Shown: positions 15,752-25,253, numbered from the stretch's first letter. The stretch: DNA of 47,209 nt from Chitinophagaceae bacterium (GCA_947455215.1 CANGNA010000030.1:1-47209), one strand, 5' to 3'. Numbers and translations: made by a program. Notes: generated by a model from the sequence alone, not told the origin.

Positions 15752-16471
15752 ATGGGGCACAAGAAACTGATCAAATTCCAGGCTATTGACACGTTCAAGA
15801 ACGTATTGCAATATCCTGAAGGAATGCCAAACAAGTGGAAAGAACATTTTAAGAATGACAACCCAATAACGCTGGAACTGGCCTGCGGTAAGGGAGAATA
15901 TAGCGTGGGGCTGGGCCGCCAACACCGCGACAGGAACTTTATTGGTGTAGATATTAAAGGCAATCGCATACACAACGGGGCCAAAATAGCACTCACCGAA
16001 GGACTTGATAACGTAGCTTTTCTTCGAACCCATATTGGCCAGATAACTAATTACTTTGGCAAAGGTGAAGTAGCTGAGATATGGATAGTGTTCTCTGACC
16101 CCTTCCTGAAAAAAGGAAAGGAGAAGAACAGGCTTACCCACTTCCGTTTTCTGCACCAATACCAGCAGATCATGAAGGCAGGTGGTATTATTCATCTGAA
16201 GACAGATTCTCCTGTACTGTATGAGTTCACCCTGGAAACAATAGCCGAGACCGGTTGTACCATTATAGAGAACATAGCCGATATTTATGGCAAGGGTCTG
16301 GCAACAGGTCCGCTGGCCATACAGACCTTCTACGAAAAAATGCACCTGGAAGATAAACGCACCATTTATTATGTATCGTTCAGGCTGCCGGAAACAGAGA
16401 TAGAACTAAAGGGCCGATTTAACCCTAACAAAGACGAGGCAGACGATGAGCCGGCAGCTGGAGGAGCATAA
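15752..16471 (+). CDS. trmB: tRNA (guanine-N7)-methyltransferase
   Basis: A 239-residue SAM-dependent methyltransferase that makes m7G46 in the tRNA variable loop. TrmB features are visible: LELACGKGEYSVGLGRQH (SAM-binding motif I), NFIGVDIKGNRIHNGAKIA, NVAFLRTHIGQI, WIVFSDPFLKKGKEKNRLTHFRFL and GGIIHLKTDSPVLYEFTLE. The PDPWP motif of the enterobacterial enzyme is SDPFLKKG, as is common in Bacteroidota. Cytoplasmic. The DUF5522 gene overlaps its end by 26 nt, so translation of the two is probably coupled. Confidence 0.95.
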   Translation: MGHKKLIKFQAIDTFKNVLQYPEGMPNKWKEHFKNDNPITLELACGKGEYSVGLGRQHRDRNFIGVDIKGNRIHNGAKIALTEGLDNVAFLRTHIGQITNYFGKGEVAEIWIVFSDPFLKKGKEKNRLTHFRFLHQYQQIMKAGGIIHLKTDSPVLYEFTLETIAETGCTIIENIADIYGKGLATGPLAIQTFYEKMHLEDKRTIYYVSFRLPETEIELKGRFNPNKDEADDEPAAGGA

Positions 16472-16652
16472 AGACTACTATATACTACCCGATGGCCGGC
16501 TGGTATTTACTGCCGGATACCTGGCCGAGCGGGGCTTTTGTTGTGGCAATGGCTGCCTGAACTGCCCATACGATTATATCAGAGTACCGGAGCCCAAACG
16601 TAGTGTTTTACTTGCCAACCGTAATGCCCATGAAAAACGAGACCAGGAGTAA
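16446..16652 (+). CDS. DUF5522 cysteine-rich small protein
   Basis: A 68-residue protein with the DUF5522 signature: KDYYILPDGRLVFTAGYLAERGFCCGNGCLNCPYDY. Four Cys in CCGNGCLNC could hold a metal. The function is not known. The start at ATG 16446 lies 26 nt inside trmB; homologues start about the same distance before KDYY, so the overlap looks real. The next gene starts inside this one. Confidence 0.85.
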   Translation: MSRQLEEHKDYYILPDGRLVFTAGYLAERGFCCGNGCLNCPYDYIRVPEPKRSVLLANRNAHEKRDQE

Positions 16653-16980
16653 AGAAAGTATTTACGATGCTATCTACGATGTAGTACGGGCCATACCTAA
16701 GGGAAGGGTGACAAGTTATGGTGCAGTGGCTGCCGCTATTGGAGCTGCGTCTGGAGCCAGGGTAGTAGGCTATGCCATGAACAATTGTTATGGCGTAAAG
16801 CCCAAGGTACCCGCCCACCGGGTAGTAAACCGGAATGGCCTGCTTACCGGCAAACACCACTTCTCCCCTCCCGAGAAAATGCAGCAATTACTGGAAAAGG
16901 AAGGCATAAAAGTGGTTGACGATAAGGTGCAAGACTTTGATAAGAAATTCTGGGATCCCATGAAGGGGTTGGAGATATGA
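16624..16980 (+). CDS. Alkyltransferase-like (ATL) DNA-binding protein
   Basis: A 118-residue protein (116 if ATG 16630 is used) homologous to the DNA-binding half of O6-alkylguanine-DNA alkyltransferase. It has ESIYDAIYDVVRAIPKGRVTSYGAVAAAIG, the Asn/Arg-finger region RVVGYAMNNC, and PAHRVVNRNGLLTG. The active-site cysteine of the PCHRV motif is replaced by alanine (PAHRV), so it cannot transfer alkyl groups. ATL proteins bind alkylated bases and flag them for nucleotide excision repair. It overlaps the DUF5522 gene by about 25 nt and forms the third gene of the trmB operon. Confidence 0.92.
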   Translation: MPMKNETRSKESIYDAIYDVVRAIPKGRVTSYGAVAAAIGAASGARVVGYAMNNCYGVKPKVPAHRVVNRNGLLTGKHHFSPPEKMQQLLEKEGIKVVDDKVQDFDKKFWDPMKGLEI

Positions 16981-17064
16981 CCTGCCTGCAAATTAAGAAA
17001 ATCCATATCTTGGTACACTTTTTGCAATATCCCTTTTAAAACAGAGGCAGCTTTGCTGCAATAT

Positions 17065-18729
17065 ATGACTGACATACACCCCCGATTGAAAAAAGGACTA
17101 GCCCTTCTGCTCCTTTTGTCTTTTACCTGCTTCACTTATTCCTGCAAGCACAAACAGAAACGTAAAAAGAACATTGTTGAAACCGGTTTCTCATACGACG
17201 AGTTCTCAGAAACACTGGAAAAACTGATGCCATCCGCAGATACCAGTGCACCAAAAAAAATAGGTACAACAGCGGCAGACATGCGCTACGCTTATCTCCA
17301 AAACGACTACCTGCCTATATGGTTGTCGCATGGCTATAAGCCCGATGCAACCGCTGAGCAATTCATTACAGAGTTAGCAGACATTAAATGGGATGGCATA
17401 AACCCCGAAGTTTACGGATTTACCGCCATCAACAAGCTGAAGGACAAACTGGGCCGCAAGGAAACTACACTTGCTGATGCAATAGCCTTTGACACTACCC
17501 TTACCCGTGCTTACCTGATGGCTGCTAAAGACCTGCTGATAGGCCGTATAGTACCAAAAACAGTAGACTCGCTGTGGTATCATGCCAACGACTCTACCTG
17601 GAATGCGCCTCAACTACTCACCGACATGCAGGTAAAATATACCTCGCTGAACGAGTTCCGCAGTACAGTACCTACTTACAAATTGCTGAACGAGGAATAT
17701 AAAAGACTGTCGGCGCTAAACAGGGATAGCAACTTTGTTATAGCCAACAACTATGTGAAAGAGTTATCTGCTATCAACGATAGTGAAGCAAAAGCGCAGG
17801 TAACCAGTGTAATAATGGCCGAAGCACCATGGATAACAACTGAAGCCAACGATACGATAAGCGAATGGAAACAGATGATACTGGCTTACCAGGATTTTAT
17901 AGGCGTAAAGCCTACCGGCAAGCCCGACAGTCTGACGATGGCTTACCTGGGCATGAATCCGGATACATTATTACCTAAACTTGCCGCTAACATGGAGCGC
18001 ATCCGCTGGATGCAAAAGGACTTTGGCGATATGTATATACTGGTAAACGTGCCGCTTGCACAACTGTTCTTCCGCATCAACGATACCAACGCCATGCATA
18101 TGCGGGTAGTTGTCGGTAAGCCTGTAAGGCAAACGCCATCCCTATTTGCTAAAATGTCTAATGTGGTATTGAATCCACAATGGGGTGTACCGTCCACCAT
18201 TTTGAAGCAAGATGTACTGCCGGGCATACAGAAGAGCGGTAACGACTACATGAAAAAGAAGGGTCTGAAAGCGTATGACAGGGCCGGGAACGTAGTCAAC
18301 GTAAAGAACATCAATGCCAAAAACTATAAGCGCTACAGCTACCGCCAGCCACCGGGCGATGATAATGCACTGGGGTATGTGAAGTTCAACCTGCCCAACC
18401 CGTGGGACATTTACCTGCACGACACACCGCACAGAGACGACTTTGTAAAGCGCGACCGTGCATTAAGCTCCGGCTGTATCAGGCTGCAACATCCGCAGGA
18501 AATGGCGGTATTTATATTATCACAGATAGAAAAGAAGAAATTCACACTGGAGCAACTGGATAGCATCATAGGGACCCATAAGACACAATGGCGTGTACTA
18601 TCTAACAAAATACCGGTGCATATTGCTTACCTCACCGCATTCGAAGATACCACCGGAAAGCATATCAACTTTGTGCGAGATGTGTACCACAGGGATGGTA
18701 AATTAATTGCTAAGCTGGCTGGCAATTAA
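17065..18729 (+). CDS. L,D-transpeptidase lipoprotein (YcbB-like)
   Basis: A 554-residue protein. The N-terminal LALLLLLSFTCFTYSC looks like a lipoprotein signal, so it probably sits in an envelope membrane facing the periplasm. A long scaffold domain (about residues 60-310, with YLPIWLSHGYKPDATAEQFI, NMERIRWMQKD) precedes the YkuD catalytic domain. That domain carries IYLHDTPHRDDF and SSGCIRLQHP with nucleophile Cys471. It forms 3-3 cross-links in peptidoglycan or attaches proteins. ATG 17065 is used rather than TTG 17053. Its stop codon overlaps that of a convergent second L,D-transpeptidase by 4 nt. Confidence 0.92.
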   Translation: MTDIHPRLKKGLALLLLLSFTCFTYSCKHKQKRKKNIVETGFSYDEFSETLEKLMPSADTSAPKKIGTTAADMRYAYLQNDYLPIWLSHGYKPDATAEQFITELADIKWDGINPEVYGFTAINKLKDKLGRKETTLADAIAFDTTLTRAYLMAAKDLLIGRIVPKTVDSLWYHANDSTWNAPQLLTDMQVKYTSLNEFRSTVPTYKLLNEEYKRLSALNRDSNFVIANNYVKELSAINDSEAKAQVTSVIMAEAPWITTEANDTISEWKQMILAYQDFIGVKPTGKPDSLTMAYLGMNPDTLLPKLAANMERIRWMQKDFGDMYILVNVPLAQLFFRINDTNAMHMRVVVGKPVRQTPSLFAKMSNVVLNPQWGVPSTILKQDVLPGIQKSGNDYMKKKGLKAYDRAGNVVNVKNINAKNYKRYSYRQPPGDDNALGYVKFNLPNPWDIYLHDTPHRDDFVKRDRALSSGCIRLQHPQEMAVFILSQIEKKKFTLEQLDSIIGTHKTQWRVLSNKIPVHIAYLTAFEDTTGKHINFVRDVYHRDGKLIAKLAGN

Positions 18730-19577
18730 TTAGCGTAAGTATTGGCAGTATCTGCTTTACCACTGGCTGAGTAATGCACTACCTGGAGTTTCAACACCTT
18801 TTTCTGTAACTGAGCTTGTGCCAATTCTTCAAAAGAATGGGTTTCCGGCAAGTGTTCAGTTACCTTATTCAGCCAGGCACATTTCTTAGAAAAACGCGCA
18901 TCATTGTGATAAATGAACAGGCAGGTACCGCCCTCTATAGCATTGATGATAGGTACCTTCAACTCATCGGGCACTGCAGGGCAACCCCAGCTGCGGCCAA
19001 GACGCAGATTGCCGGCTATGTATCCTTCATTCACATAATCGGCACCGTGTACTACTATACCGCGCTGTAATGCAGCATCGTTAAAGCCGCGGTCCATACC
19101 CTGCAGGCGCAATGATAAACCATGCTCGCCCTGGTAAGTATCGCCGGTCACATAGAAGCCCAGGCTGCTCTGATGAGAATTATTACTGTTAGAGAATTCG
19201 TTAGCATAGTCGCCACCGGAACCCTGCCCGTGTGCTACATAAGTATTGAACAAAACCTTACCGGTGGCCAGGTCTATGATCCACAATCTTTTGGCACTGG
19301 ATGCCAGGTTAAAATCGCAAATGCTGAGTATTTGTTTGTCCGCACTCAGCTGCCCGGCTTCTTTAAGGTTCAGGTAACCTTTATATGCGCTTGCAAAGGC
19401 ATCGTAAGAGAGCACTTCGCTGTTACTAAAATCTATGCCCTCGTAGGCTGAATGGACGCAACTTGCCAGGCGCATTTCCTGGCTAATACCCAAAGGCTCC
19501 CCTGCCCTTGCCTGCTGGAACGACAAAGTAAAAATGCTGGTCAGATATACACCAAGGCACACGATCGATTTGCTCAT
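18726..19577 (-). CDS. Murein L,D-transpeptidase catalytic domain family protein
   Basis: A 283-residue exported protein: signal peptide SKSIVCLGVYLTSIFTLSFQQARAG, then a single catalytic domain. That domain shows SSAKRLWIIDLATGKVLFNTYVAHGQGSGG, GEHGLSLRLQGMDRGFNDAA, GIVVHGADYVN and RSWGCPAV with Cys199 as the likely nucleophile. This is the short YkuD-related family often annotated as a murein L,D-transpeptidase catalytic domain protein. ATG 19577 is chosen over GTG 19589. A consensus -7 box lies 38 nt upstream. It converges on the YcbB-like gene with a 4-nt overlap at the stops. Confidence 0.88.
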   Translation of the reverse strand: MSKSIVCLGVYLTSIFTLSFQQARAGEPLGISQEMRLASCVHSAYEGIDFSNSEVLSYDAFASAYKGYLNLKEAGQLSADKQILSICDFNLASSAKRLWIIDLATGKVLFNTYVAHGQGSGGDYANEFSNSNNSHQSSLGFYVTGDTYQGEHGLSLRLQGMDRGFNDAALQRGIVVHGADYVNEGYIAGNLRLGRSWGCPAVPDELKVPIINAIEGGTCLFIYHNDARFSKKCAWLNKVTEHLPETHSFEELAQAQLQKKVLKLQVVHYSASGKADTANTYAN

Positions 19578-19615
19578 TACTGATCTCACTTCTTTACAAT
19601 AAATTCGGTAGACCC

Positions 19616-19623
19616 CAAAGATA
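19616..19623 (-). promoter_or_regulatory. -7 promoter element TATCTTTG
   Basis: An exact TAnnTTTG match on the minus strand ends 38 nt before ATG 19577 of the L,D-transpeptidase. No -33 element is evident. It is divergent from the sensor-kinase promoter about 110 bp away. Confidence 0.65.
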
Positions 19624-19726
19624 AAAAAGAGTGGTCATAAACCATTATATTATCGTTTTGTTTAACCAATATTTAACCCCGGTTATTACATAAAAATGAC
19701 AACTTAGCCACATTATTCGTAGGCAA

Positions 19727-19758
19727 TTTGCCATCTGGCTTAAAAAAAGGTAGATTTG
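19727..19758 (+). promoter_or_regulatory. Full-consensus promoter TTTG-N20-TAGATTTG of the sensor-kinase operon
   Basis: TTTG at 19727-19730 and TAGATTTG at 19751-19758, with a spacer of exactly 20 nt, match both halves of the Bacteroidota housekeeping promoter. It predicts a transcript start near 19762 and so excludes TTG 19728 as start codon. GTG 19785, which opens a clean signal peptide, becomes the best start. Confidence 0.85.
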
Positions 19759-19784
19759 TAAGCACACACCATACAAATAACCTT

Positions 19785-22760
19785 GTGAATAGGGCTAAAA
19801 TATTTATATTATCAATATTTTTTATTTTACCTGCATTTCAATCGCATGCACAGCTTTCTGCATATTATAAATTAGACATTTATGCAGATCTCCCTTCTAA
19901 TAATGTATATAATCTTACAGTAGACCGGAACAACTATTTATGGATAGCTACAGACCGTGGTGTGGTAAAATATAATGGCTATAAGCTCTCGTTCTTCGAC
20001 CTGAACAAGGGATTTATCAATAAGGATATCTGGAATGTTTTTGAGGACAGGGCAGGCAGAATGTGGCTGTACAACCTCAGCGATAACTTCAGCTATATAT
20101 ACAACGACGATGTTCATTATATAAGAACCAAGTATGCTTTAGGTGCACTGTACCCCAAGGCAATGTTTGACTATGAGAACGGGTTGGGTGTGGTCACCAG
20201 TTTCAGCAGCAGCGATCGCCTTAAGTTTTGCTTTATCCGCGAAGACTCGGTACTGTACGATGTAGACATAGACAAATACGGCAAATACCTGTACCCCGAC
20301 AAAAAGGGCAACCTGGTAATGTTTGCTCCCGATAACAACTTTTATAGCCTGGATGTACACAGCAGTAAACTAAAAGCCGAAAAGCTATCACCATTCCTGG
20401 TAACGGATGAAACATCGGCTGAAGTATTTGAAAAAATAAATGAGGCCGGCAGTAACAATATGGGCTACTGCCTGGCAGCTTACACACCCAACGATCATAC
20501 TATTTATGTTATTGATGGCACAACGTATACGGCTAAGAAAATAACCTTACCGGCTACCGACAATCTTAAATTACTATATGGTGCCAAGGGTCAGATAACT
20601 GCCATCACCAGCAGCCGCATACTATCATTTGATGCGCACATGACGCTAACCGATAGCATGCCTATACCCGATGGTATTGGCAGCTATGCAGCACAGAAAA
20701 TATCCTTTGTACTGCGCGACAATTTCTGGAAGAATGTGGTGGCCACTAACAGCGGTGGCGTTTATTTCCTGTCGCAAAAAGAATCTACCGACATCACCCC
20801 TGCTGAACCCACCGAGGATATCCGTTACCTCGGTAAAAGCGGTGATACGCTCTCTTTCTGGTACAATACCATTACTGGTGAGCTGCGCAAAGAAGTGCAC
20901 AATACAGTTGTTGCCCGGAAGATCGTCAACATACCAGGCCTGGCGCGGTGGACCGCCTACAAACCAGATCATTCGCTGCTCTTCTCTGACAAGCGCACTT
21001 ACCGCCTGGACAATAAGACACTGGAAATAACTGACCTGGGCACAACAGGCGGAGCAAAGGCTGCCATACCATATACCGACAGCGAAGTACTCTACATATC
21101 ATCAGCCAAAGACCTGCTGATAGGCCATGAAACGGGCAATAGGTTTACATACCATACCGTAGACCAGTACAAGTACAATGGTATCATTTACGATTCGCTG
21201 AAACAATTATTTATTGCATACAACAGCCGCAGAATGATCCTGATGAAAAACAACAGGATCACATCTGTTGTAGAGCGTAAAGACCTGGAGGCACGCAATA
21301 TCAACAGCATCGTTAAGGTGATGCCCGACAATGCCTATGGCAATACCATCATACAGGAAGGGGAACGAATGATCGCATCATCAGATTACCTGAAAACATA
21401 TAAAGAACTATTCTCCAGCTACATTTTTACCGATGCCAAGTCGCTGTTGTATAAGAAAACACTGATCGTTGCAGGCTCATTCGGCACCATATTCAGCAGG
21501 ATAAATGGTCCGGGCATTTTCTCAGAGCCACTGCTGTTCCCCAATACACGCTCGCTCAAGTATAAGATCGTGTACGACATGTATGTGGTAGATAATAAGC
21601 TGTTCATTGAAACAGACAAAGGTTACCTGCACCTGCAATTGCCCGATACCGGCGCACTCGACTATCCACCCCATAGCCAATTCGACGACTACAAACTGAT
21701 AGCCATCAATAATGGCAAACCGATCATCATCAAGCCGGAAGATACCCTGAACATCTACCGCAAGTCGAGGAAACTGCAGTTCGACCTGATAAAACCGATG
21801 GGTAATGGCGATGTGACCTACAACTGCCGGATAGAAGAAGACCAGATGCCCTGGACAGAAATTGAGGGCAGCAACGAACTTATCTTCCCCAAGCTGACAC
21901 CCGGCCGCCACTATACGCTGACCATAATAGCCAAAGACAAACAGTGGCAAAGCAACCCCATACAAGTAGTTTTATATATTGTACCGGAGTGGTGGGAGAA
22001 CGACGTGATCAATAAACTATTATGGGTAGGCGTGCTGTTGGCAATGGCAGGTAGCATATATATTATTGTCGTTATTACCATGCGCATAGTAAGCCGCAAC
22101 AACCAGCAGCGTAATGCCCGGCTGGAACTGGAACTACGCTCGGTATATTCCCAGATCAACCCGCACTTTATATTCAACTCACTTACTGCCGCCATGTACC
22201 TGATAAAAACGGGCAGGCTGAACGATGCTTACGACCACATTCACAAATTCTCGCACCTGTTGCGCTCTTATATCAAGTCGTCAAGGAACAGGCTCATCAA
22301 CCTGAATGAAGAGATAAAAAACCTGACCACCTATATAGAACTGCAACAGGCCAGGTTCAAAGACAAATTCGACTACCGCATCATCATAGCGCCGCAACTG
22401 AATACGAATATCAGCATACCTTCACTATTATTGCAGCCGATAGTTGAAAATGCCATATCGCACGGGCTGTTGCATAAAAAAAGTAAGGGTACGCTTACCA
22501 TGGAGTTCCGGGAAAAAGAGGACCATGTGCTGGAATGCCTGATAGATGACGATGGCATAGGCAGAGAAAAGGCAAAAGATATTAGATTTGAGAGCTCGGA
22601 GATAAAAGAGGAATCGTATGGCAGCGAGTTAATAAAAGACCTGATACAGGTTTTCAATAAATACGAGGCCATGAAGATAGAAATTGAGTATATTGACAAG
22701 ACAGCACCTGCCACCGGTACCACAGTGCTGTTGAGAATAAAATACCTGAAAAATGAATAA
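19785..22760 (+). CDS. Two-component sensor histidine kinase with periplasmic propeller, LytS type
   Basis: A 991-residue membrane sensor starting at GTG 19785 with signal peptide NRAKIFILSIFFILPAFQSHAQ. Residues about 25-640 form a propeller-like sensor (NVYNLTVDRNNYLWIATDRGVVKYNGYKLSFF). A Y_Y_Y-type beta domain follows (NGDVTYNCRIEEDQMPWTEIEGSNELIFPKLTPGRHYTLTIIAKD). One membrane helix comes next (LLWVGVLLAMAGSIYIIVVITM). The His_kinase domain has QINPHFIFNSL with His794, then LLQPIVENAISHGL and DDDGIGREKAK. It should sense an envelope or extracellular cue and phosphorylate the LytTR regulator, whose gene overlaps its end by 8 nt. Confidence 0.93.
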   Translation: MNRAKIFILSIFFILPAFQSHAQLSAYYKLDIYADLPSNNVYNLTVDRNNYLWIATDRGVVKYNGYKLSFFDLNKGFINKDIWNVFEDRAGRMWLYNLSDNFSYIYNDDVHYIRTKYALGALYPKAMFDYENGLGVVTSFSSSDRLKFCFIREDSVLYDVDIDKYGKYLYPDKKGNLVMFAPDNNFYSLDVHSSKLKAEKLSPFLVTDETSAEVFEKINEAGSNNMGYCLAAYTPNDHTIYVIDGTTYTAKKITLPATDNLKLLYGAKGQITAITSSRILSFDAHMTLTDSMPIPDGIGSYAAQKISFVLRDNFWKNVVATNSGGVYFLSQKESTDITPAEPTEDIRYLGKSGDTLSFWYNTITGELRKEVHNTVVARKIVNIPGLARWTAYKPDHSLLFSDKRTYRLDNKTLEITDLGTTGGAKAAIPYTDSEVLYISSAKDLLIGHETGNRFTYHTVDQYKYNGIIYDSLKQLFIAYNSRRMILMKNNRITSVVERKDLEARNINSIVKVMPDNAYGNTIIQEGERMIASSDYLKTYKELFSSYIFTDAKSLLYKKTLIVAGSFGTIFSRINGPGIFSEPLLFPNTRSLKYKIVYDMYVVDNKLFIETDKGYLHLQLPDTGALDYPPHSQFDDYKLIAINNGKPIIIKPEDTLNIYRKSRKLQFDLIKPMGNGDVTYNCRIEEDQMPWTEIEGSNELIFPKLTPGRHYTLTIIAKDKQWQSNPIQVVLYIVPEWWENDVINKLLWVGVLLAMAGSIYIIVVITMRIVSRNNQQRNARLELELRSVYSQINPHFIFNSLTAAMYLIKTGRLNDAYDHIHKFSHLLRSYIKSSRNRLINLNEEIKNLTTYIELQQARFKDKFDYRIIIAPQLNTNISIPSLLLQPIVENAISHGLLHKKSKGTLTMEFREKEDHVLECLIDDDGIGREKAKDIRFESSEIKEESYGSELIKDLIQVFNKYEAMKIEIEYIDKTAPATGTTVLLRIKYLKNE

Positions 22761-23502
22761 TAATACTAACTACTCTTGCATAATAGTTGACGACGAGGAG
22801 TATGCTATCGGGTTATTGGCAGAGAGCATTTCCGGGCTATATAATAATATAGAGATAGCCGGTAAGTATACCTCCTGGGACGAAGGCTTAGAAGCCATAA
22901 AGGCATCGAAAGCAGACATACTGTTCCTGGATGTATCTATCAACGGGCGCAACGGCATGGACATACTGAAGATGGTGCCCAATATAGACATGGAGATCAT
23001 CTTTGTTACTGCCTATTCTGAGTATGCCCTTGAAGCCTTTAAATACTCTGCTACAGGCTACCTTGTAAAGCCCGTTGGCGATAAAGACCTGAGCATTGCT
23101 ATAGATAAGGCCATAGAGCGCATAAAGAACAAAAAGACCGCCAAGCTGAATACCGGCACACCGCTGGCCAGTAACAAAGTGGCCATACCAAGTGGCAAGG
23201 GTGTTAACTACTTCGATGTAAATGAGATCATATACCTGGAAGCAGTGGCCAACTACACCAAGGTGGTAACGCGCAGCAGCGAGATACTGAGCTCGGCCAA
23301 CATTGGCAAGTACAGCTACCTGTCCGATGGCTATCCGTTCTTTGCAGCGCACCGTTCCTATATCATCAACCTGAACTGCGTGGTGCGGTATGAGAGTCCG
23401 GGCATAGTTATTATGACCAACAAGATGGAGATACCACTGTCCCGTAGTGTACGAGAAGATTTCCTGAACAGGTTCAACAATATCAACACAAGGCAGGAAT
23501 AG
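22753..23502 (+). CDS. LytTR family response regulator
   Basis: A 249-residue regulator. The receiver domain (residues 1-125) shows the acidic pocket IIVDDEEYA, the phospho-acceptor Asp60 in LFLDVSI, FVTAYSEYALEAF and the lysine of GYLVKPV. The LytTR DNA-binding domain follows (VNEIIYLEAVANYTKVVTR, FFAAHRSYIINLNCVVRYES, IPLSRSVREDFLNRF). It starts 8 nt before the kinase stop, so the two are translationally coupled and form a cognate pair. Likely targets include the M23 peptidase gene 21 nt downstream, but no binding site could be identified. Confidence 0.95.
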   Translation: MNNNTNYSCIIVDDEEYAIGLLAESISGLYNNIEIAGKYTSWDEGLEAIKASKADILFLDVSINGRNGMDILKMVPNIDMEIIFVTAYSEYALEAFKYSATGYLVKPVGDKDLSIAIDKAIERIKNKKTAKLNTGTPLASNKVAIPSGKGVNYFDVNEIIYLEAVANYTKVVTRSSEILSSANIGKYSYLSDGYPFFAAHRSYIINLNCVVRYESPGIVIMTNKMEIPLSRSVREDFLNRFNNINTRQE

Positions 23503-23523
23503 CGGCGGCTCCGCATCATAACT

Positions 23524-25251
23524 ATGCAATACAGACTATTATTTTTCCTTAGTTGTTTATCGCTGGCGGCTACAGCACAGAAGAAAGAGCCGGAGACAAG
23601 CTATCCTAAAGATTACTTCCGTAACCCGCTGAACATACCCATATTCCTGGCTGGCAACTTTGGCGAATGCAGGCCCGGGCACTTCCACAGTGGTATAGAT
23701 ATAAAAACACTGGGCAAGGAGAACCAGCCCGTGCACGCTGCGGCAGACGGCTACATATCGAGGATAAAAATGGAGAAGGGCGGCTTTGGACATGGGCTGT
23801 ATATCACTCACCCCAATGGCTACACCACCCTATATGCTCACCTTAACGAATTTACACCAGCCATACAGGCATATGTACGCAAACAGCAATATGCCAAACA
23901 GCGTTGGGATGTAGACCTGCAACTGACGCCAGATCAATTCAAAGTAAAGAAGGGAGAACAAGTGGCATGGTCGGGTAACACGGGTGCATCTACTGCTCCT
24001 CACCTGCACTTCGAGATACGCAACACTAAGACAGAGCATCCGCTGAACCCCGAACTATTTAGCTTACCTATAATTGATGAAGTGGAGCCGGTGATGCGCG
24101 AAGTAGCTGTGTATACCGGCAACATATACCAGGGCCAGCCTGTATATGTACCATTGAAAAAAATAGGAACGACCTGGAAACCTGTAAAGACAGAACAAAA
24201 CAGTGTAGATAAAGACACCATAATAGTAGATGCGACTGACCCGGTAGGCATTGGCATTAACGCCGATGACTATATGGATGGCAGCGACAACAGCCTTACC
24301 TTTTATACGGCAGTACTTTCTATGGACGATAAGGTACAGAGCACGATAACGCTGGATAACATAGGCTACGATGAAACGCGCTACATCAATGCCTATGCCG
24401 ACTACAAAACACATGAGCTGACCAAACGCTGGCTGCAATGCTTGTTCCAGCTGCCCGGCAATAACCTGAACACCATATTCTCTCAGCTGAATACCAACAA
24501 AGGCAGGCTGGCCATTACCGATGGTGCTACCCACAAAATAGATATAGTGCTTACCGACGATAGGGGTAACCAGTGCAAGGCAGGCTTTTACTTAAGGGCC
24601 AGCGGCAAGGCGGCACCGGTACCACAGGTAGCAGGTATCCACTTCTCTGCCAACAAATTGAACGCTGTAAAGGAACAAAACATCATGTTCACACTGGATG
24701 AACGCCAGCTGTACGATGATATAGACTTTGTTTACGACCATAAGACGGGCAACGATATTTACTCGGAGCTATTTACAGTGCATTACCCTTACGTACCTGT
24801 ACACCACCATTTCGACCTGTCAATAAAACCCAACAGACCCATACCCTTCGACCTGCGCAGTAAAGTTGTGCTGATATATGATGATGGCAAGACCACCGAA
24901 GGCAGTGCCGCCAGGGCAGATGATAATGGCTGGTACAAAACATCGGTACGCGATCTGGGCAAATATTGGCTGAACATAGACACCATTCCGCCGGTCATCA
25001 AAACAGCAACTAAACCGACAGCCAACCTGGCCAAAGCCAAACAGATACTATTTACTGTAAAAGACGCCACTACCTCTGTAAGATCTTTCAATGGGTATAT
25101 TGATGATAAGTGGGTATGCTTTGAGCAACACGGCAGCGCTTTCTTTTATAAATTTGATGAGCATTGTCCGCATGGCAAACATAAACTGGTGTTTACCGCT
25201 GCCGATGAGAATGGCAATAGCAGCACATACACACTAAATTTTACACGTTAG
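23524..25251 (+). CDS. M23 family metallopeptidase, exported
   Basis: A 575-residue protein with signal peptide MQYRLLFFLSCLSLAATAQ. The M23 (LytM) catalytic domain has the zinc ligands in GHFHSGIDIKT (HxxxD) and APHLHFEIRN (HxH), with VHAAADGYISRI and GYTTLYAHLNEF between them. A long C-terminal part of about 380 residues is beta-rich and of no recognised family. M23 enzymes cut peptide cross-bridges in peptidoglycan. It is the third gene of the sensor kinase operon and lies close to two L,D-transpeptidases, so it probably takes part in cell-wall remodelling. Confidence 0.92.
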   Translation: MQYRLLFFLSCLSLAATAQKKEPETSYPKDYFRNPLNIPIFLAGNFGECRPGHFHSGIDIKTLGKENQPVHAAADGYISRIKMEKGGFGHGLYITHPNGYTTLYAHLNEFTPAIQAYVRKQQYAKQRWDVDLQLTPDQFKVKKGEQVAWSGNTGASTAPHLHFEIRNTKTEHPLNPELFSLPIIDEVEPVMREVAVYTGNIYQGQPVYVPLKKIGTTWKPVKTEQNSVDKDTIIVDATDPVGIGINADDYMDGSDNSLTFYTAVLSMDDKVQSTITLDNIGYDETRYINAYADYKTHELTKRWLQCLFQLPGNNLNTIFSQLNTNKGRLAITDGATHKIDIVLTDDRGNQCKAGFYLRASGKAAPVPQVAGIHFSANKLNAVKEQNIMFTLDERQLYDDIDFVYDHKTGNDIYSELFTVHYPYVPVHHHFDLSIKPNRPIPFDLRSKVVLIYDDGKTTEGSAARADDNGWYKTSVRDLGKYWLNIDTIPPVIKTATKPTANLAKAKQILFTVKDATTSVRSFNGYIDDKWVCFEQHGSAFFYKFDEHCPHGKHKLVFTAADENGNSSTYTLNFTR

Positions 25252-25253
25252 TT

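Noticed and set aside
15743-16345. 200-codon open frame opposite trmB
   Set aside because: TrmB is unmistakable on the plus strand and has its own promoter box; the opposite frame is a shadow.
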